Assembly (NCBI RefSeq): GCF_003610535.1
Contig: NZ_RAPN01000001.1
Coordinates: 2,095,320 to 2,159,319 of the forward strand
Source of the DNA: Mangrovibacterium diazotrophicum
GTDB taxonomy: Bacteria; Bacteroidota; Bacteroidia; Bacteroidales; Prolixibacteraceae
Length of the DNA: 64,000 nucleotides
Direction: 5' to 3'
Under the pieces are notes generated by a model, which was given only the letters and a program-made list of their open reading frames with translations, made no database searches and was not told where the DNA came from. Each line of letters starts with the position of its first letter. Position 1 is the stretch's first letter. The position numbers and the translations under genes are program-made. Positions 1 to 7,877 of the stretch are shown in pieces.

Positions 1-681
1 CCGATGTTCATGGTGATTACTGCCAAATGGCTTGTCGAAGCACTTGAAAAAGGATCGCCCAAAAGAATCAAACAACTCCTTTTTGCGCAAAATACACTCA
101 ACACATTACTGCTGCTTTTCATCGGAATAGCGATGTTTTACTTGTTCCCCACACAAAAAATAATCTATCCGATACTACTAATACTTTCCCTGGCTGCCTG
201 CCTACTCGTTTTAAAAAGCGGTTTCGGAAAAAACTACAAACTAATTTTACCCGGAGCCATCTTAATTTCCACACTAGCCGTTTTCCTCAACTCAAGCGCA
301 CTACCGAAAGCTTTCAGCTACCAGGCATCAACGAAGGCAGCAAAAATTTACAACGAAAATGCAGCACCAGCCGAAAAGATCTTTAGCTACCACTACCCGC
401 AATACGAAATCTTCTTCTACGCCAAGTCCGATGCGATTCAACTTTATTCCTTGCATGACCTTCCAAAACTACTGCCCGAAGAAAAGTTTTGGTTACTCAC
501 AACCGAAGCCGGCAAGGATAGCATTCAATCGAATCCGGATTTAAAAATTATTGCAGAACACCCCCTAAAAAACAGGGGTATGAATCGCGCAGGTCTCCAA
601 TTTATCCTTCCGTCCTCCCGCGAACGCTCGCTGGATACCGTTTATTTAATTGAAGCCAAAACGAACGAACAGATCCAATGA
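1..681 (+). CDS. C-terminal part of a membrane glycosyltransferase (ArnT/PMT-like, GT39 type), 5' truncated
   Basis: The reading frame is open from the first base, so the gene starts outside the window. What is visible is about 227 residues: roughly four hydrophobic segments in the first 100 residues, then a soluble tail of about 120 residues. This layout (multi-pass membrane body, C-terminal extracytoplasmic domain) is typical of polyprenyl-phosphate-sugar-dependent glycosyltransferases of the ArnT/PMT group, which add sugars to lipid A or proteins on the periplasmic face of the inner membrane. The catalytic N-terminal loop is not in the window, so the family call rests on overall layout only. 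Other multi-pass membrane proteins with a C-terminal domain remain possible. The gene ends in a normal stop and is followed by a 610-bp gap. Confidence 0.5.
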   Translation, partial: PMFMVITAKWLVEALEKGSPKRIKQLLFAQNTLNTLLLLFIGIAMFYLFPTQKIIYPILLILSLAACLLVLKSGFGKNYKLILPGAILISTLAVFLNSSALPKAFSYQASTKAAKIYNENAAPAEKIFSYHYPQYEIFFYAKSDAIQLYSLHDLPKLLPEEKFWLLTTEAGKDSIQSNPDLKIIAEHPLKNRGMNRAGLQFILPSSRERSLDTVYLIEAKTNEQIQ

Positions 682-1291
682 ATGTGAATTAATTTACCAT
701 ATTTATTTTACAATACACAAATAAATAACCCAACTAGTACACGCCTTTAAATTGTACCCCCTGCGCTGTTAAACTGTCGCTATTTCAGCAACAAAAAGCA
801 CTTCGTCTACAAACGCACACAGGTCACTATTGAAAACCAAAATGATTTGCGCTATGAAAGAAAAAGACGAATTGTCTACAAAAAGGCGATTAAAAATGAA
901 AGAAATACAGAATTAACCCCACATTTCTACTTTTAGACAACCGATTGCCTTTTCAAACTATTTTCCAAATTCCGGAGGAGCAGTTTCTACAAAAACATTA
1001 CAAATTATCACAATACCCCTTCACAGAGACACCTTTTGTAGTAATTTGACACTTTTCATGCTGTTTTGCCATCTTTTTATAAGGGTTCGAATGTTAATTT
1101 TTTATTAATTTGGGGAACACCCCCTGTTTTTTACAACCACCGTATCAAAATATCGATACTTTTGAACTCGGAGACAAAAATAAAAGGGGCCCTTTCAAAA
1201 ATTCGAGCATTTTAAGAGATCACACGTTAAAGCAAAACCAAACAAAATTTTTTATCTAAAAAGTTCAGTTAAACCCTTAAATTTTCACATC
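682..1291. other. 610-bp intergenic region upstream of the ammonium-uptake operon
   Basis: No convincing gene was found. A 24-codon open frame at 842-916 is charged and has no recognisable family. The stretch is AT-rich and holds several copies of a TCTACAAA-like word (near 806, 875 and 985, with an inverted copy near 1034), plus a TAnnTTTG box at 1157-1164. It probably carries the control region for the porin/P-II/Amt unit. Confidence 0.5.
1157..1164 (+). promoter_or_regulatory. Candidate Bacteroidota -7 box (TACTTTTG) for the porin/P-II/Amt unit
   Basis: The sequence matches the TAnnTTTG -7 consensus of Bacteroidota housekeeping promoters. No clear TTTG -33 box lies 18-23 bp upstream, so this is a weak call. 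It would leave a long leader of about 125 nt before the porin start. Confidence 0.35.
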
Positions 1292-1936
1292 ATGAAAAAG
1301 ACTTTCAAAACACTTTTAGTTTTTGGACTTGCTGTTATTTTTGCTTTAAACGTTCAGGCACAAGACGAAGAATCAAAATGGAGTCTTGGTTTGGATTTGA
1401 CCAGTACATACGTATGGCGTGGTACGTCTTATAGCGGACCATCTATCCAGCCTTACGTTGAGTATTCATCAGGTATTTTCACCATGGGTGCATGGGGTTC
1501 TCAAGGTTTCGACGGATTCCAAGAGATGGATCTTTATGCTTCTTTGGGATTTGACTTCGGTTTAAGCCTTGGCGTTACTGACTATTATTACCCGGGAACA
1601 GACTACGGTAATAAAATGTCACACTCCTTCGAGTTAAATGCAGGTTATTCTATTGGCGCACTTAGCCTTTCAGGTAACTACATTTTCGCAGGCGAAGGAT
1701 CTGTTGGTGATGACCTTTATTTCGAAGCAGGTGTTACAGTTGGTAAAGTTGACTTATTCGTGGGTGCAGGAGACGGCTGGCACACTACAGACACTGAGTT
1801 CAACCTGTGTAACGTTGGTATTTCTTCATCTAAAGAAATCAAAATCACTGATTCATTCTCACTTCCAGTTTCAGGTTCTTGTATCTGGAATCCGGATTCA
1901 GAACAATTCTACATCGTAGGTACTATTTCTTTCTAA
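1292..1936 (+). CDS. TorF-family putative porin (outer membrane beta-barrel)
   Basis: The protein has 214 residues. Residues 1-23 form a Sec signal peptide ending VQAQ. The mature part consists of alternating aromatic/polar strands and ends in a beta-strand with a terminal Phe, as expected of an outer membrane barrel. The opening of the mature protein (LDLTSTYVWRG) is characteristic of the Gcw_chp/TorF putative porin family. It precedes a P-II protein and an ammonium transporter on the same strand, so it may let ammonium or another small nitrogen compound cross the outer membrane; that role is inferred from neighbours, not shown by sequence. The spacer to the next gene holds overlapping hairpins that could separate its expression from that of the P-II gene. 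Confidence 0.8.
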   Translation: MKKTFKTLLVFGLAVIFALNVQAQDEESKWSLGLDLTSTYVWRGTSYSGPSIQPYVEYSSGIFTMGAWGSQGFDGFQEMDLYASLGFDFGLSLGVTDYYYPGTDYGNKMSHSFELNAGYSIGALSLSGNYIFAGEGSVGDDLYFEAGVTVGKVDLFVGAGDGWHTTDTEFNLCNVGISSSKEIKITDSFSLPVSGSCIWNPDSEQFYIVGTISF

Positions 1937-1962
1937 GAAAACAAATTACAGATTTTAATGAA

Positions 1963-2011
1963 ATGACCATGATTGGACTACCAATCTGGGGGAGCTACCA
2001 ATCATGGGCAT
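1963..2011 (+). promoter_or_regulatory. Overlapping, mutually exclusive stem-loops in the porin to P-II spacer
   Basis: CCATGATTGG at 1967-1976 can pair with CCAATCATGG at 1998-2007 (10 bp, perfect). The inner GATTGG (1971-1976) can instead pair with the nearer CCAATC (1981-1986) across a 4-nt loop. The word CTACCAATC occurs twice (1978-1986 and 1995-2003), so the left arm has two competing partners. No U-run follows, so a simple terminator is unlikely. An attenuator or processing element is possible. Confidence 0.45.
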
Positions 2012-2045
2012 TCCATGTGACACAAAAAATATAAACTAATATCAC

Positions 2046-2402
2046 ATGAAAAAGATTGAGGCAATTATTAGAAAAACCAAATTCGACGAGGTAGTTGAAG
2101 CACTTCACGAAGCTAATATCGAATTTTTCTCCTATTGGGATGTGCGCGGTGTAGGCCAGACACGTCAAGGACGTGTTTACCGCGGTGTTGCTTACGACAC
2201 AAGCTCTATTGAAAGAACAATGATTTCTCTTGTTGTGCGTGACAAAAATGTTGAGAAAACAGTTTTGGCAATTATGAAAGCCGGTAGAACCGGAGAAATC
2301 GGTGATGGTAAAATTTTCATCTCAAGCATGGATGAATCTTACCGAATCCGTACGGGAGAATTTGGAGACGAGTCATTATTCATTAAAGGTAAAGAAGAAT
2401 AA
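2046..2402 (+). CDS. glnK: P-II family nitrogen regulatory protein
   Basis: The protein has 118 residues, close to the usual 112. The T-loop region carries the RGxxY motif (Tyr50, matching the uridylylated Tyr51 of enterobacterial P-II). The C-terminal signature TGEIGDGKIFI (near residues 94-104) contributes to the nucleotide-binding clefts. P-II proteins bind ATP/ADP and 2-oxoglutarate as trimers and gate Amt channels by inserting the T-loop into the cytoplasmic pore. The ammonium transporter follows after 12 bp, so the two are co-transcribed, which is the usual arrangement for GlnK rather than GlnB. Whether it is modified cannot be told from sequence; the target Tyr is present. Confidence 0.93.
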   Translation: MKKIEAIIRKTKFDEVVEALHEANIEFFSYWDVRGVGQTRQGRVYRGVAYDTSSIERTMISLVVRDKNVEKTVLAIMKAGRTGEIGDGKIFISSMDESYRIRTGEFGDESLFIKGKEE

Positions 2403-2414
2403 AAATATTAGATC

Positions 2415-3647
2415 ATGGAAGATACTTTACAAGGCCTACAAATAGGTATAGACAACATGTGGTTGCTGATTGCGGCATTCATGGTAATGTTCATGCAACC
2501 TGGTTTTGCGATGGTAGAGGCTGGTTTTACCCGCTCTAAGAACACCGCAAACATCTTAATGAAAAACATGATGGACTTCTGTATTGGTTCATTGTTGTAT
2601 TGGGCAATTGGTTTCACCCTGATGTATGGTGATTCAATTGGCGGAATCATTGGTACTCCGGATTTGTTCTTCATCAGCGAAGGTTTCGGAGACAACTACT
2701 CTGATTATGCTGACCTGTTCTTCCAAACTGTGTTTGCTGCAACTGCTGCAACAATTGTTTCGGGAGCTATGGCAGAACGTACAGAGTTCATTTCATACCT
2801 TATTTTCTCAATCTTCATCACGTTGTTCGTGTACCCAATTTCAGGTCACTGGACATGGGGTGGTGGCTGGTTGAGCGAGCTTGGCTTCCACGACTTCGCC
2901 GGTTCATCAATCGTACACTCTTGTGGTGGATGGCTTGGTTTGGCTGGTGCTGCGATCATCGGACCTCGTATCGGAAAATACAAGAAAGACGGAACTCCAA
3001 ACGCGATTCCTGGTCACAACCTGGCATTAGGTGCCTTGGGTGTGTTCATCCTGTGGTTCGGATGGTTCGGATTTAACCCTGGTTCTCAGTTGGCTGCTGC
3101 TGGTACTGACAACGCTGTTGCTATTGGTCACATCGCTGTTACTACTAACCTGGCTGCTGCTGCCGGAGCCGTTACTGCAATGATCGTTGCTTGGGTTCGT
3201 TACAAACGTCCTACTTTGTCACTGACATTGAACGGTGCATTGGCTGGCTTGGTTGCCATTACCGCTGGTTGTGATGCTGTTGACCCGATCGGTGCCGTAT
3301 TCATTGGTATCATCGCTGGTTTCGCATTGCCATTTGCTGTTGAATTCTTCGATAAAGTATTGAAAATCGACGACCCTGTAGGTGCTGTATCAGTACACGG
3401 TGTTTGTGGTGCTATCGGTACTTTACTGGTTGGTGTATTCTCAACTTCAGAAGGTCTGGCATACGGTCACGGTGTTCACGCACTGGGAATCCAGGCAATT
3501 GGCGTATTAACATTCTTCGTTTGGGCATTCGGTACAGGTGTTATCCTCTTCACAATTTTGAAGAAAATCGGTATCCTGCGCGTTTCAGCTCGCATCGAAG
3601 AAGAAGGATTGGATATTTACGAGCATGGAGAAAGTGCCTACAATTAA
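2415..3647 (+). CDS. amt: Ammonium transporter (Amt/MEP/Rh family)
   Basis: The protein has 410 residues with about eleven hydrophobic helices. It carries the family signature beginning DFAGSSIVHSCGG near residues 160-172; this holds the first pore histidine. The second appears in VGAVSVHGVCG, about 150 residues later. These are the twin histidines that conduct ammonium in AmtB. It forms a trimeric channel in the inner membrane and takes up ammonium under nitrogen limitation. There is no cleavable signal peptide before the first helix, unlike many proteobacterial AmtB proteins. It lies directly after the P-II gene, its expected inhibitor. Two tandem hairpins follow the stop codon. Confidence 0.95.
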   Translation: MEDTLQGLQIGIDNMWLLIAAFMVMFMQPGFAMVEAGFTRSKNTANILMKNMMDFCIGSLLYWAIGFTLMYGDSIGGIIGTPDLFFISEGFGDNYSDYADLFFQTVFAATAATIVSGAMAERTEFISYLIFSIFITLFVYPISGHWTWGGGWLSELGFHDFAGSSIVHSCGGWLGLAGAAIIGPRIGKYKKDGTPNAIPGHNLALGALGVFILWFGWFGFNPGSQLAAAGTDNAVAIGHIAVTTNLAAAAGAVTAMIVAWVRYKRPTLSLTLNGALAGLVAITAGCDAVDPIGAVFIGIIAGFALPFAVEFFDKVLKIDDPVGAVSVHGVCGAIGTLLVGVFSTSEGLAYGHGVHALGIQAIGVLTFFVWAFGTGVILFTILKKIGILRVSARIEEEGLDIYEHGESAYN

Positions 3648-3681
3648 TAATTTCTTCAGCCTTTAAGTCTGTAGCTTTCTC

Positions 3682-3706
3682 AAGGGTCTGCCATTGGCAG
3701 ACCCTT
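3682..3706 (+). terminator. First hairpin after amt
   Basis: A 12-bp perfect inverted repeat (AAGGGTCTGCCA and its complement) with a minimal loop lies 34 bp after the amt stop. The tract that follows is CU-rich rather than a pure U-run. Confidence 0.55.
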
Positions 3707-3726
3707 TCTGCTATATATGAAATAAC

Positions 3727-3770
3727 AAAAAAGGATGTCAACCGATTCGCTGACATCCTTTTTCTATTTT
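3727..3770. terminator. Bidirectional rho-independent terminator between amt and the convergent M20 gene
   Basis: AAAAAGGATGTCA and its complement flank a loop of about 11 nt. An A-run precedes and a T-run follows the stem, so it can terminate transcripts from both sides. It lies between two convergent genes. Confidence 0.75.
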
Positions 3771-3786
3771 TAACGGGTTGAAAATT

Positions 3787-4839
3787 CTACGCTGTAATCT
3801 GAAGATCTTTCAATAGTGCAACGTAAGTTTCAAAACCGTGCTCAATTTCTGAAATCAAAATGTATTCGTCCGCCGTGTGGGAACGGGCACTGTCACCAGG
3901 ACCAATTTTAATTGAAGGGAACGGCATCACGGCCTGATCCGATGTTGTTGGCGATCCGTAGTAAGTCCGTCCAAGACTTAATCCACGCTGAACAATCGGG
4001 TGTGCTACCGGTATTCCGGACGAATTCAAACGGGTTGAACGAGGCGTTACATCAGCCTGAACCAATTCGCGAATAATCTCGCAAGCCCGCTGATTCGAAT
4101 AAAACTCATTCGTCCGAACATCAACAACAAACGAACAATTGTCGGGCACGACATTGTGCTGATAGCCGGCCTGAATTTGCGTGATCGACATTTTCACTTC
4201 GCCCAGAACCTCTGAGACTTTCTCGAATTTGTAATTCCGAAGAATCGTGATATCGTCGATTGCTTTGTAAAGTGCATTTTCACCTTCATTACGGGCAGCA
4301 TGTCCTGCACGACCGTGTGCCACACAATCCAGCACCATCAAACCTTTTTCGGCAATAGCCATCTGCATCTGCGTTGGCTCCCCAACGATGGCCAAATCTA
4401 TCTGCTCCAGTTCTTCAATTAAACACTCCATACCGTTTGGGCCGGAGATTTCCTCCTCAGCCGAAGCAGCAAACATTAAATTGTAGGGTAAATCGTCCGA
4501 TGCATAAAAATGAACGAACACAGCAAGCAACGTCACCAGCGAAGCACCGGCATCATTGCTCCCCAATCCGGTCAGTTTTCCATCAATCAACTCGGCTCCA
4601 AACGGATCCTTGGTCCAGTTTTTTACCGGCTTCACGGTGTCGATATGCGAATTCAACAAGATGACTGGCTTGCCTTCTTCCCAATATTTATTCCTGGCCC
4701 AGGTATTCATTCCCTTAACCTGGTAAGTAACAGACTTCGATGTCAAAAAATTGCGGACCAAACGAGCAACCGGCTCTTCTTCCTTGCTAAAAGAAGGCGT
4801 TTGAATCATCGTCCGCAGCAGTTGAATATATTCTTCCAT
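3787..4839 (-). CDS. M20 family metallo-hydrolase (ArgE/DapE-type N-acyl amino acid deacylase)
   Basis: The protein has 350 residues with the full M20 metal site: H65-x-D67 (SHIDTVKP), D96 in GLGSNDAGAS, the catalytic/ligand Glu run at 128-130 (SAEEE), a GEPT motif near 155, and a late His in SHTADEY. M20 enzymes use two zinc ions to remove acyl groups from amino acids. At this length, and in Bacteroidota, the closest role is the ArgE-type deacylation of N-acetyl- or N-succinyl-citrulline/ornithine in arginine synthesis, or a succinyl-diaminopimelate role. No arginine genes are adjacent, so the substrate is not settled. It is transcribed toward amt and shares the terminator between them. Confidence 0.82.
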   Translation of the reverse strand: MEEYIQLLRTMIQTPSFSKEEEPVARLVRNFLTSKSVTYQVKGMNTWARNKYWEEGKPVILLNSHIDTVKPVKNWTKDPFGAELIDGKLTGLGSNDAGASLVTLLAVFVHFYASDDLPYNLMFAASAEEEISGPNGMECLIEELEQIDLAIVGEPTQMQMAIAEKGLMVLDCVAHGRAGHAARNEGENALYKAIDDITILRNYKFEKVSEVLGEVKMSITQIQAGYQHNVVPDNCSFVVDVRTNEFYSNQRACEIIRELVQADVTPRSTRLNSSGIPVAHPIVQRGLSLGRTYYGSPTTSDQAVMPFPSIKIGPGDSARSHTADEYILISEIEHGFETYVALLKDLQITA

Positions 4840-4857
4840 CCAATTAAGTTAAAGTAA

Positions 4858-4865
4858 CAAATGTA
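4858..4865 (-). promoter_or_regulatory. Candidate -7 box for the M20 gene
   Basis: On the minus strand this reads TACATTTG, a TAnnTTTG match ending 18 bp before the start codon. No -33 TTTG was found at the expected distance. Confidence 0.35.
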
Positions 4866-4975
4866 ATAATGTTTGCGAAAGTAATGCCCGAAGCGTCGGC
4901 ATCGCCTCCGAAACGATTAAATAACCATCACATTTCATAAAAGTTTCGATTTGGAGAACCATTCGCTTTCCAAAA

Positions 4976-5008
4976 TTGATTTCGATCCGAAAATAAACTT
5001 TATCTTTG
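4976..5008 (+). promoter_or_regulatory. Candidate promoter of the first arsR
   Basis: TATCTTTG at 5001-5008 matches the TAnnTTTG -7 box, and ATTG (TTG at 4976-4978) lies 22 bp upstream as a possible -33 element. The following inverted repeat begins at the last base of the -7 box, so a bound repressor would block the start site. Confidence 0.5.
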
Positions 5009-5025
5009 TTCGTAATTTACCGAAC
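5008..5025 (+). promoter_or_regulatory. ArsR operator candidate 1 (GTTCG-N8-CGAAC)
   Basis: A perfect 5-bp inverted repeat separated by 8 bp starts at the end of the -7 box and lies just before arsR. The same repeat with the same spacing recurs before the next gene at 5356-5373. ArsR/SmtB repressors bind such dyads and leave when arsenite binds. Confidence 0.65.
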
Positions 5026-5040
5026 AGAAATATAAGGTCG

Positions 5041-5337
5041 ATGAGCTATTCCGTATTTACAGATGAACAACAACAAGCAGCCCGGTTTGCCAAGGCAATG
5101 GGACACCCGGTGCGCATGTATGTATTGGAATTGCTCAATAAACAAAGCTGTTGTTACAGTGGCGACTTGTCGGACATTCTGCCAATTGCCAAATCGACGC
5201 TCTCGCAACACCTGAAAGAACTGAAAGACGCAGGACTGATCCAGGGTGAAATAGAAGCGCCCAAAGTGAAGTATTGCATCAACAAAGAAAACTGGGCTAA
5301 AGCTCAGCAGTTATTCAAAAATTTTTTGGACTACTAA
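5041..5337 (+). CDS. arsR: ArsR-family winged-helix repressor, first copy
   Basis: The protein has 98 residues from the ATG at 5041, chosen because an earlier in-frame TTG would place the start upstream of the promoter and operator. The fold is an ArsR/SmtB winged helix: a helical start (AMGHPVRMYVLELL), a recognition helix near residues 46-62 (AKSTLSQHLKELKDAGL) and a wing ending in KVKYCI. Cysteines are C37, C38 and C79. C37-C38 sit before the recognition helix and could bind arsenite with C79 or with the partner subunit; the classic CVC of enterobacterial ArsR is absent. It likely represses itself and the genes that follow through the two identical dyads. It is distinct from the second ArsR at 10047. 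Confidence 0.88.
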   Translation: MSYSVFTDEQQQAARFAKAMGHPVRMYVLELLNKQSCCYSGDLSDILPIAKSTLSQHLKELKDAGLIQGEIEAPKVKYCINKENWAKAQQLFKNFLDY

Positions 5338-5355
5338 AAAAATTTTAACCTACTT

Positions 5356-5373
5356 GTTCGTATTTCTGCGAAC
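5356..5373 (+). promoter_or_regulatory. ArsR operator candidate 2 (GTTCG-N8-CGAAC)
   Basis: The same dyad as at 5008-5025 lies in the 57-bp gap between arsR and the thioredoxin-like gene. The 5-bp arms and 8-bp spacer are unchanged and the flanking TTGTTCGTA is shared. This suggests that the downstream genes have a promoter of their own under the same repressor. Confidence 0.65.
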
Positions 5374-5394
5374 AACGAATAAAAACCAAAGATC

Positions 5395-5628
5395 ATGGAA
5401 ATCAAAGTACTTGGAACCGGCTGCAAAAAATGTAAAACGCTGGAAGAAATCACCAAACAAGCAGTCATTGAAGTCGGCATAGACGCGAAAGTCGTTAAAG
5501 TTGAAGACATGCTCGAGATTATGAAATTGGGCGTCCTGACAACACCGGCACTGGTGATCGACGGCAAGGTTGTACTGAAAGGACGAGTTCCTTCAATTAT
5601 GGAAGTGAAAGAACTAATCACAAAATAA
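5395..5628 (+). CDS. arsE: Small thioredoxin/glutaredoxin-like protein (ArsE-like)
   Basis: The protein has 77 residues and is a complete minimal thioredoxin fold of the redox-active disulfide protein 2/TM0996 type. The redox motif is C10-K-K-C13, and the cis-proline is in the TTPALVIDG stretch. It has no signal peptide, so it acts in the cytoplasm. It sits between an ArsR repressor and arsF/arsG-like genes; the order thioredoxin, ArsF, ArsG is that of the arsEFG cluster described for reduction and export of nitro- and amino-aromatic arsenicals in Shewanella. A general role in passing electrons to the membrane protein ArsG, as thioredoxin does for DsbD/CcdA, is also reasonable. The symbol rests on gene order and fold. 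Confidence 0.72.
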   Translation: MEIKVLGTGCKKCKTLEEITKQAVIEVGIDAKVVKVEDMLEIMKLGVLTTPALVIDGKVVLKGRVPSIMEVKELITK

Positions 5629-5635
5629 ACCGACC

Positions 5636-6073
5636 ATGAAAAAGACCTTCATCACTCTTGCAATCATTTTTATCGCTCAGTACGTTAGTTACGCACAATG
5701 TTGCGATAAGACATCCGAAACAAAATCAGCGACAAAAACATGTTGCTCTAGCGACTCAGTCGCAACCGAAGCGGCCGTTACAACCTACTATTTTCACACA
5801 ACGCGCCGATGCGAGACCTGTATTGCCGTTGAAGCCGTCAGCAAAGAAGCTATTCAGGAATACACCAAACTGAAAGTGCCGTTCACCTCAATCAATATTG
5901 AAGACGAAAGCCAGAAAGCGTTAATTGAAAAGTACAAGGCTAGCGGCCCAACTTTAGTAATTGTAGGTAACGGAAAGACTGTCGACCTTACAACTGTCGC
6001 ATTTATGAATGCCGGCACCAATCCGGAAAAACTAAAAGCAAAGATTAAAGAAACGATTGATTCCATGCTGTAA
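5636..6073 (+). CDS. arsF: ArsF-like periplasmic thioredoxin-fold protein
   Basis: The protein has 145 residues. A Sec signal peptide (1-20, ending VSYA) is followed by a cysteine-rich linker (C22-C23, C36-C37) and a thioredoxin-like domain whose motif is C59-E-T-C62, with a proline in GPTLVIVG near 106. This layout fits the family annotated as nitrophenyl compound nitroreductase subunit ArsF. It begins 7 bp after arsE and its stop codon abuts the arsG start. The two adjacent Cys pairs in the linker could bind As(III) or another soft metal, which is an inference from composition. A periplasmic thiol-disulfide role fed by ArsG is the simplest reading. Confidence 0.72.
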   Translation: MKKTFITLAIIFIAQYVSYAQCCDKTSETKSATKTCCSSDSVATEAAVTTYYFHTTRRCETCIAVEAVSKEAIQEYTKLKVPFTSINIEDESQKALIEKYKASGPTLVIVGNGKTVDLTTVAFMNAGTNPEKLKAKIKETIDSML

Positions 6074-6772
6074 ATGGAAACGCTGCAAAACATACTCGAG
6101 AATTCGCAAATCCACCTGTTATCGGCATTTATCTTGGGGCTCATGACGGCTATCAGCCCATGTCCGTTAGCGACCAACATTACGGCAATCGGCTTTATCA
6201 GCAAAGACATCAAAAGCCGGAAACGGGTATTGTTTAACGGAATGACCTATACCGTTGGCAGAGCGGTTTCGTACTCTACAATCGGCTTGCTCTTTTTCTT
6301 TGGAGCCAACCAATTTAAACTTTCCGGTTTTTTGCAGCAATGGGGCGAAAAGCTACTGAGCCCGCTTTTAATTGTCATCGGTCTGTTTATGCTTGGCGTG
6401 TTCTCCATCACGATTCCCGGCGTGAACAAACTCACAGAGAAAGTCGAATCGCAGGCACAAAAAGGTTATTGGGGAGCTTTCCTGCTGGGCCTTGTATTTG
6501 CACTGGCTTTTTGTCCCTACAGCGGCGTGCTGTATTTTGGCATGCTCATCCCAATGACGATCAGCAGCCCGCAAGGCCTTTTTCTACCCATGATTTTTGC
6601 CCTGGCAACCGGTATTCCAGTTATCTTATTCTCATGGATCATCGCCTTCAGCATGAATTCGATCGGAAAAATCTACGACCGAGTGAAGCTCGTCGAACAG
6701 TGGTTCCGCAAAACAGTCGCCTTCGTTTTTATTGCCGTCGGTATTTACTATTTCGTTTCAATTTATCTTTAA
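6074..6772 (+). CDS. arsG: ArsG-like membrane protein (CcdA/DsbD transmembrane family)
   Basis: The protein has 232 residues and about six membrane helices. Two helices carry the buried cysteines of the DsbD/CcdA transmembrane domain: C30 (ISPCPLATN) and C147 (AFCPYSG). CcdA-type proteins carry electrons from cytoplasmic thioredoxin to periplasmic thiol proteins; the ArsG branch is annotated as an efflux permease for aromatic arsenicals. Its flanks (a cytoplasmic thioredoxin upstream and a periplasmic CxxC protein just before it) match both ideas: electrons could pass from ArsE through ArsG to ArsF. The start codon follows directly on the arsF stop, implying translational coupling. Confidence 0.78.
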   Translation: METLQNILENSQIHLLSAFILGLMTAISPCPLATNITAIGFISKDIKSRKRVLFNGMTYTVGRAVSYSTIGLLFFFGANQFKLSGFLQQWGEKLLSPLLIVIGLFMLGVFSITIPGVNKLTEKVESQAQKGYWGAFLLGLVFALAFCPYSGVLYFGMLIPMTISSPQGLFLPMIFALATGIPVILFSWIIAFSMNSIGKIYDRVKLVEQWFRKTVAFVFIAVGIYYFVSIYL

Positions 6773-6782
6773 AATTCAGTCG

Positions 6783-7826
6783 ATGAATATTAAACAACTC
6801 AGTCACACCGAAAATACAAACAATTGGCTCATACCAATCTTACTGCTGCCGGTATGGCTGTTGCTATATTTCAACTTGCAGCCAATCGCCGACTTCCTGA
6901 TTGATCGACTTTTCCAGATGAATCCGGGGACGCACCTGACCGAGTCAATCCGCTTTTTCGTGTTTGAGGTGCCGAAAGTAATGTTGTTGTTGGTGCTCAT
7001 CATTTTTATCGTTGGTGTTGTTCGAAGCTATTTTTCGCCTGAAAAGACACGAAAATTACTGGAAGGAAAATCGCTTTTCACCGGCAATATCATGGCGGCT
7101 GCATTGGGGATCGTTACCCCATTCTGTTCGTGTTCGGCCATTCCGCTGTTCCTCGGGTTTGTAGAAGCAGGTATTCCTATCGGCGTCACCTTTTCATTTC
7201 TGATTGCCGCTCCTTTGGTAAACGAAGTAGCCTTGGTTTTACTAATCGGGCTATTTGGCTGGAAAGTAGCGCTAATCTATGTTTCAACAGGTTTGCTCAT
7301 CGCCATTTTTTCGGGCTGGATTATTGGTAAACTGAAGCTGGAAAAATATGTGGAAGAATGGGTATTCCAGGTAAAAACCAACCGCGAAGACTCGGGAAAC
7401 GAACGAATTCCCTTCTCCGAACGCATTAAAACCGGCATTGAAACGGTCAAAGAAATTCTTGGAAAAATCTGGATATACATCCTCATCGGTATTGCCGTGG
7501 GCGCCGGAGCACACGGTTATGTACCCGAAGATTTGATGGGCTCCATCCTTGGAAAAGGAAACTGGTACAGTGTTCCTTTAGCAATCCTTGTTGGCGTCCC
7601 GATGTACTCAAACGCTGCAGGAATCATCCCCATTGTCAGTGTGCTCATCGAAAAAGGCGTTTCGCTCGGAACGGCACTCGCCTTCATGATGTCGGTTATT
7701 GCGCTTTCGCTGCCCGAAATCATTATCCTGAAAAAAGTACTGAAATGGCAATTAATTCTGACCTTTGTCGGTATCGTTGCCACCGGCATTTTAATAGTCG
7801 GATTCCTCTTCAATTTGTTGATTTGA
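6783..7826 (+). CDS. arsP: ArsP-like permease (DUF318/YraQ family)
   Basis: The protein has 347 residues from ATG 6783, chosen because upstream in-frame starts run into arsG. It has about eight membrane helices. The first half carries the family hallmark TPFCSCSAIP with C115 and C117, and a related proline-rich motif (GVPMYSNAAG) occurs in the second half, so the protein is a two-repeat transporter. ArsP members export trivalent organoarsenicals such as methylarsenite through membrane cysteines. Position after an ArsR-controlled arsEFG-like set supports an organoarsenic role. Other DUF318 permeases have unknown substrates, so the substrate is inferred. Confidence 0.75.
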   Translation: MNIKQLSHTENTNNWLIPILLLPVWLLLYFNLQPIADFLIDRLFQMNPGTHLTESIRFFVFEVPKVMLLLVLIIFIVGVVRSYFSPEKTRKLLEGKSLFTGNIMAAALGIVTPFCSCSAIPLFLGFVEAGIPIGVTFSFLIAAPLVNEVALVLLIGLFGWKVALIYVSTGLLIAIFSGWIIGKLKLEKYVEEWVFQVKTNREDSGNERIPFSERIKTGIETVKEILGKIWIYILIGIAVGAGAHGYVPEDLMGSILGKGNWYSVPLAILVGVPMYSNAAGIIPIVSVLIEKGVSLGTALAFMMSVIALSLPEIIILKKVLKWQLILTFVGIVATGILIVGFLFNLLI

Positions 7827-7877
7827 TCAGCAATAAATGTTCTAACCACGCTCACTCAAAACCAAAAACGAACCAAC

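Noticed and set aside
842-916. 24-codon open frame in the first large gap
   Set aside because: Charged, no family, no leader or promoter, and chance frames of this length are common.
5395-6772. Simple cytochrome c or disulfide maturation system instead of ars genes
   Set aside because: No haem-lyase or cytochrome genes nearby, and ArsR with two operators precedes the set; still possible as a general redox relay.
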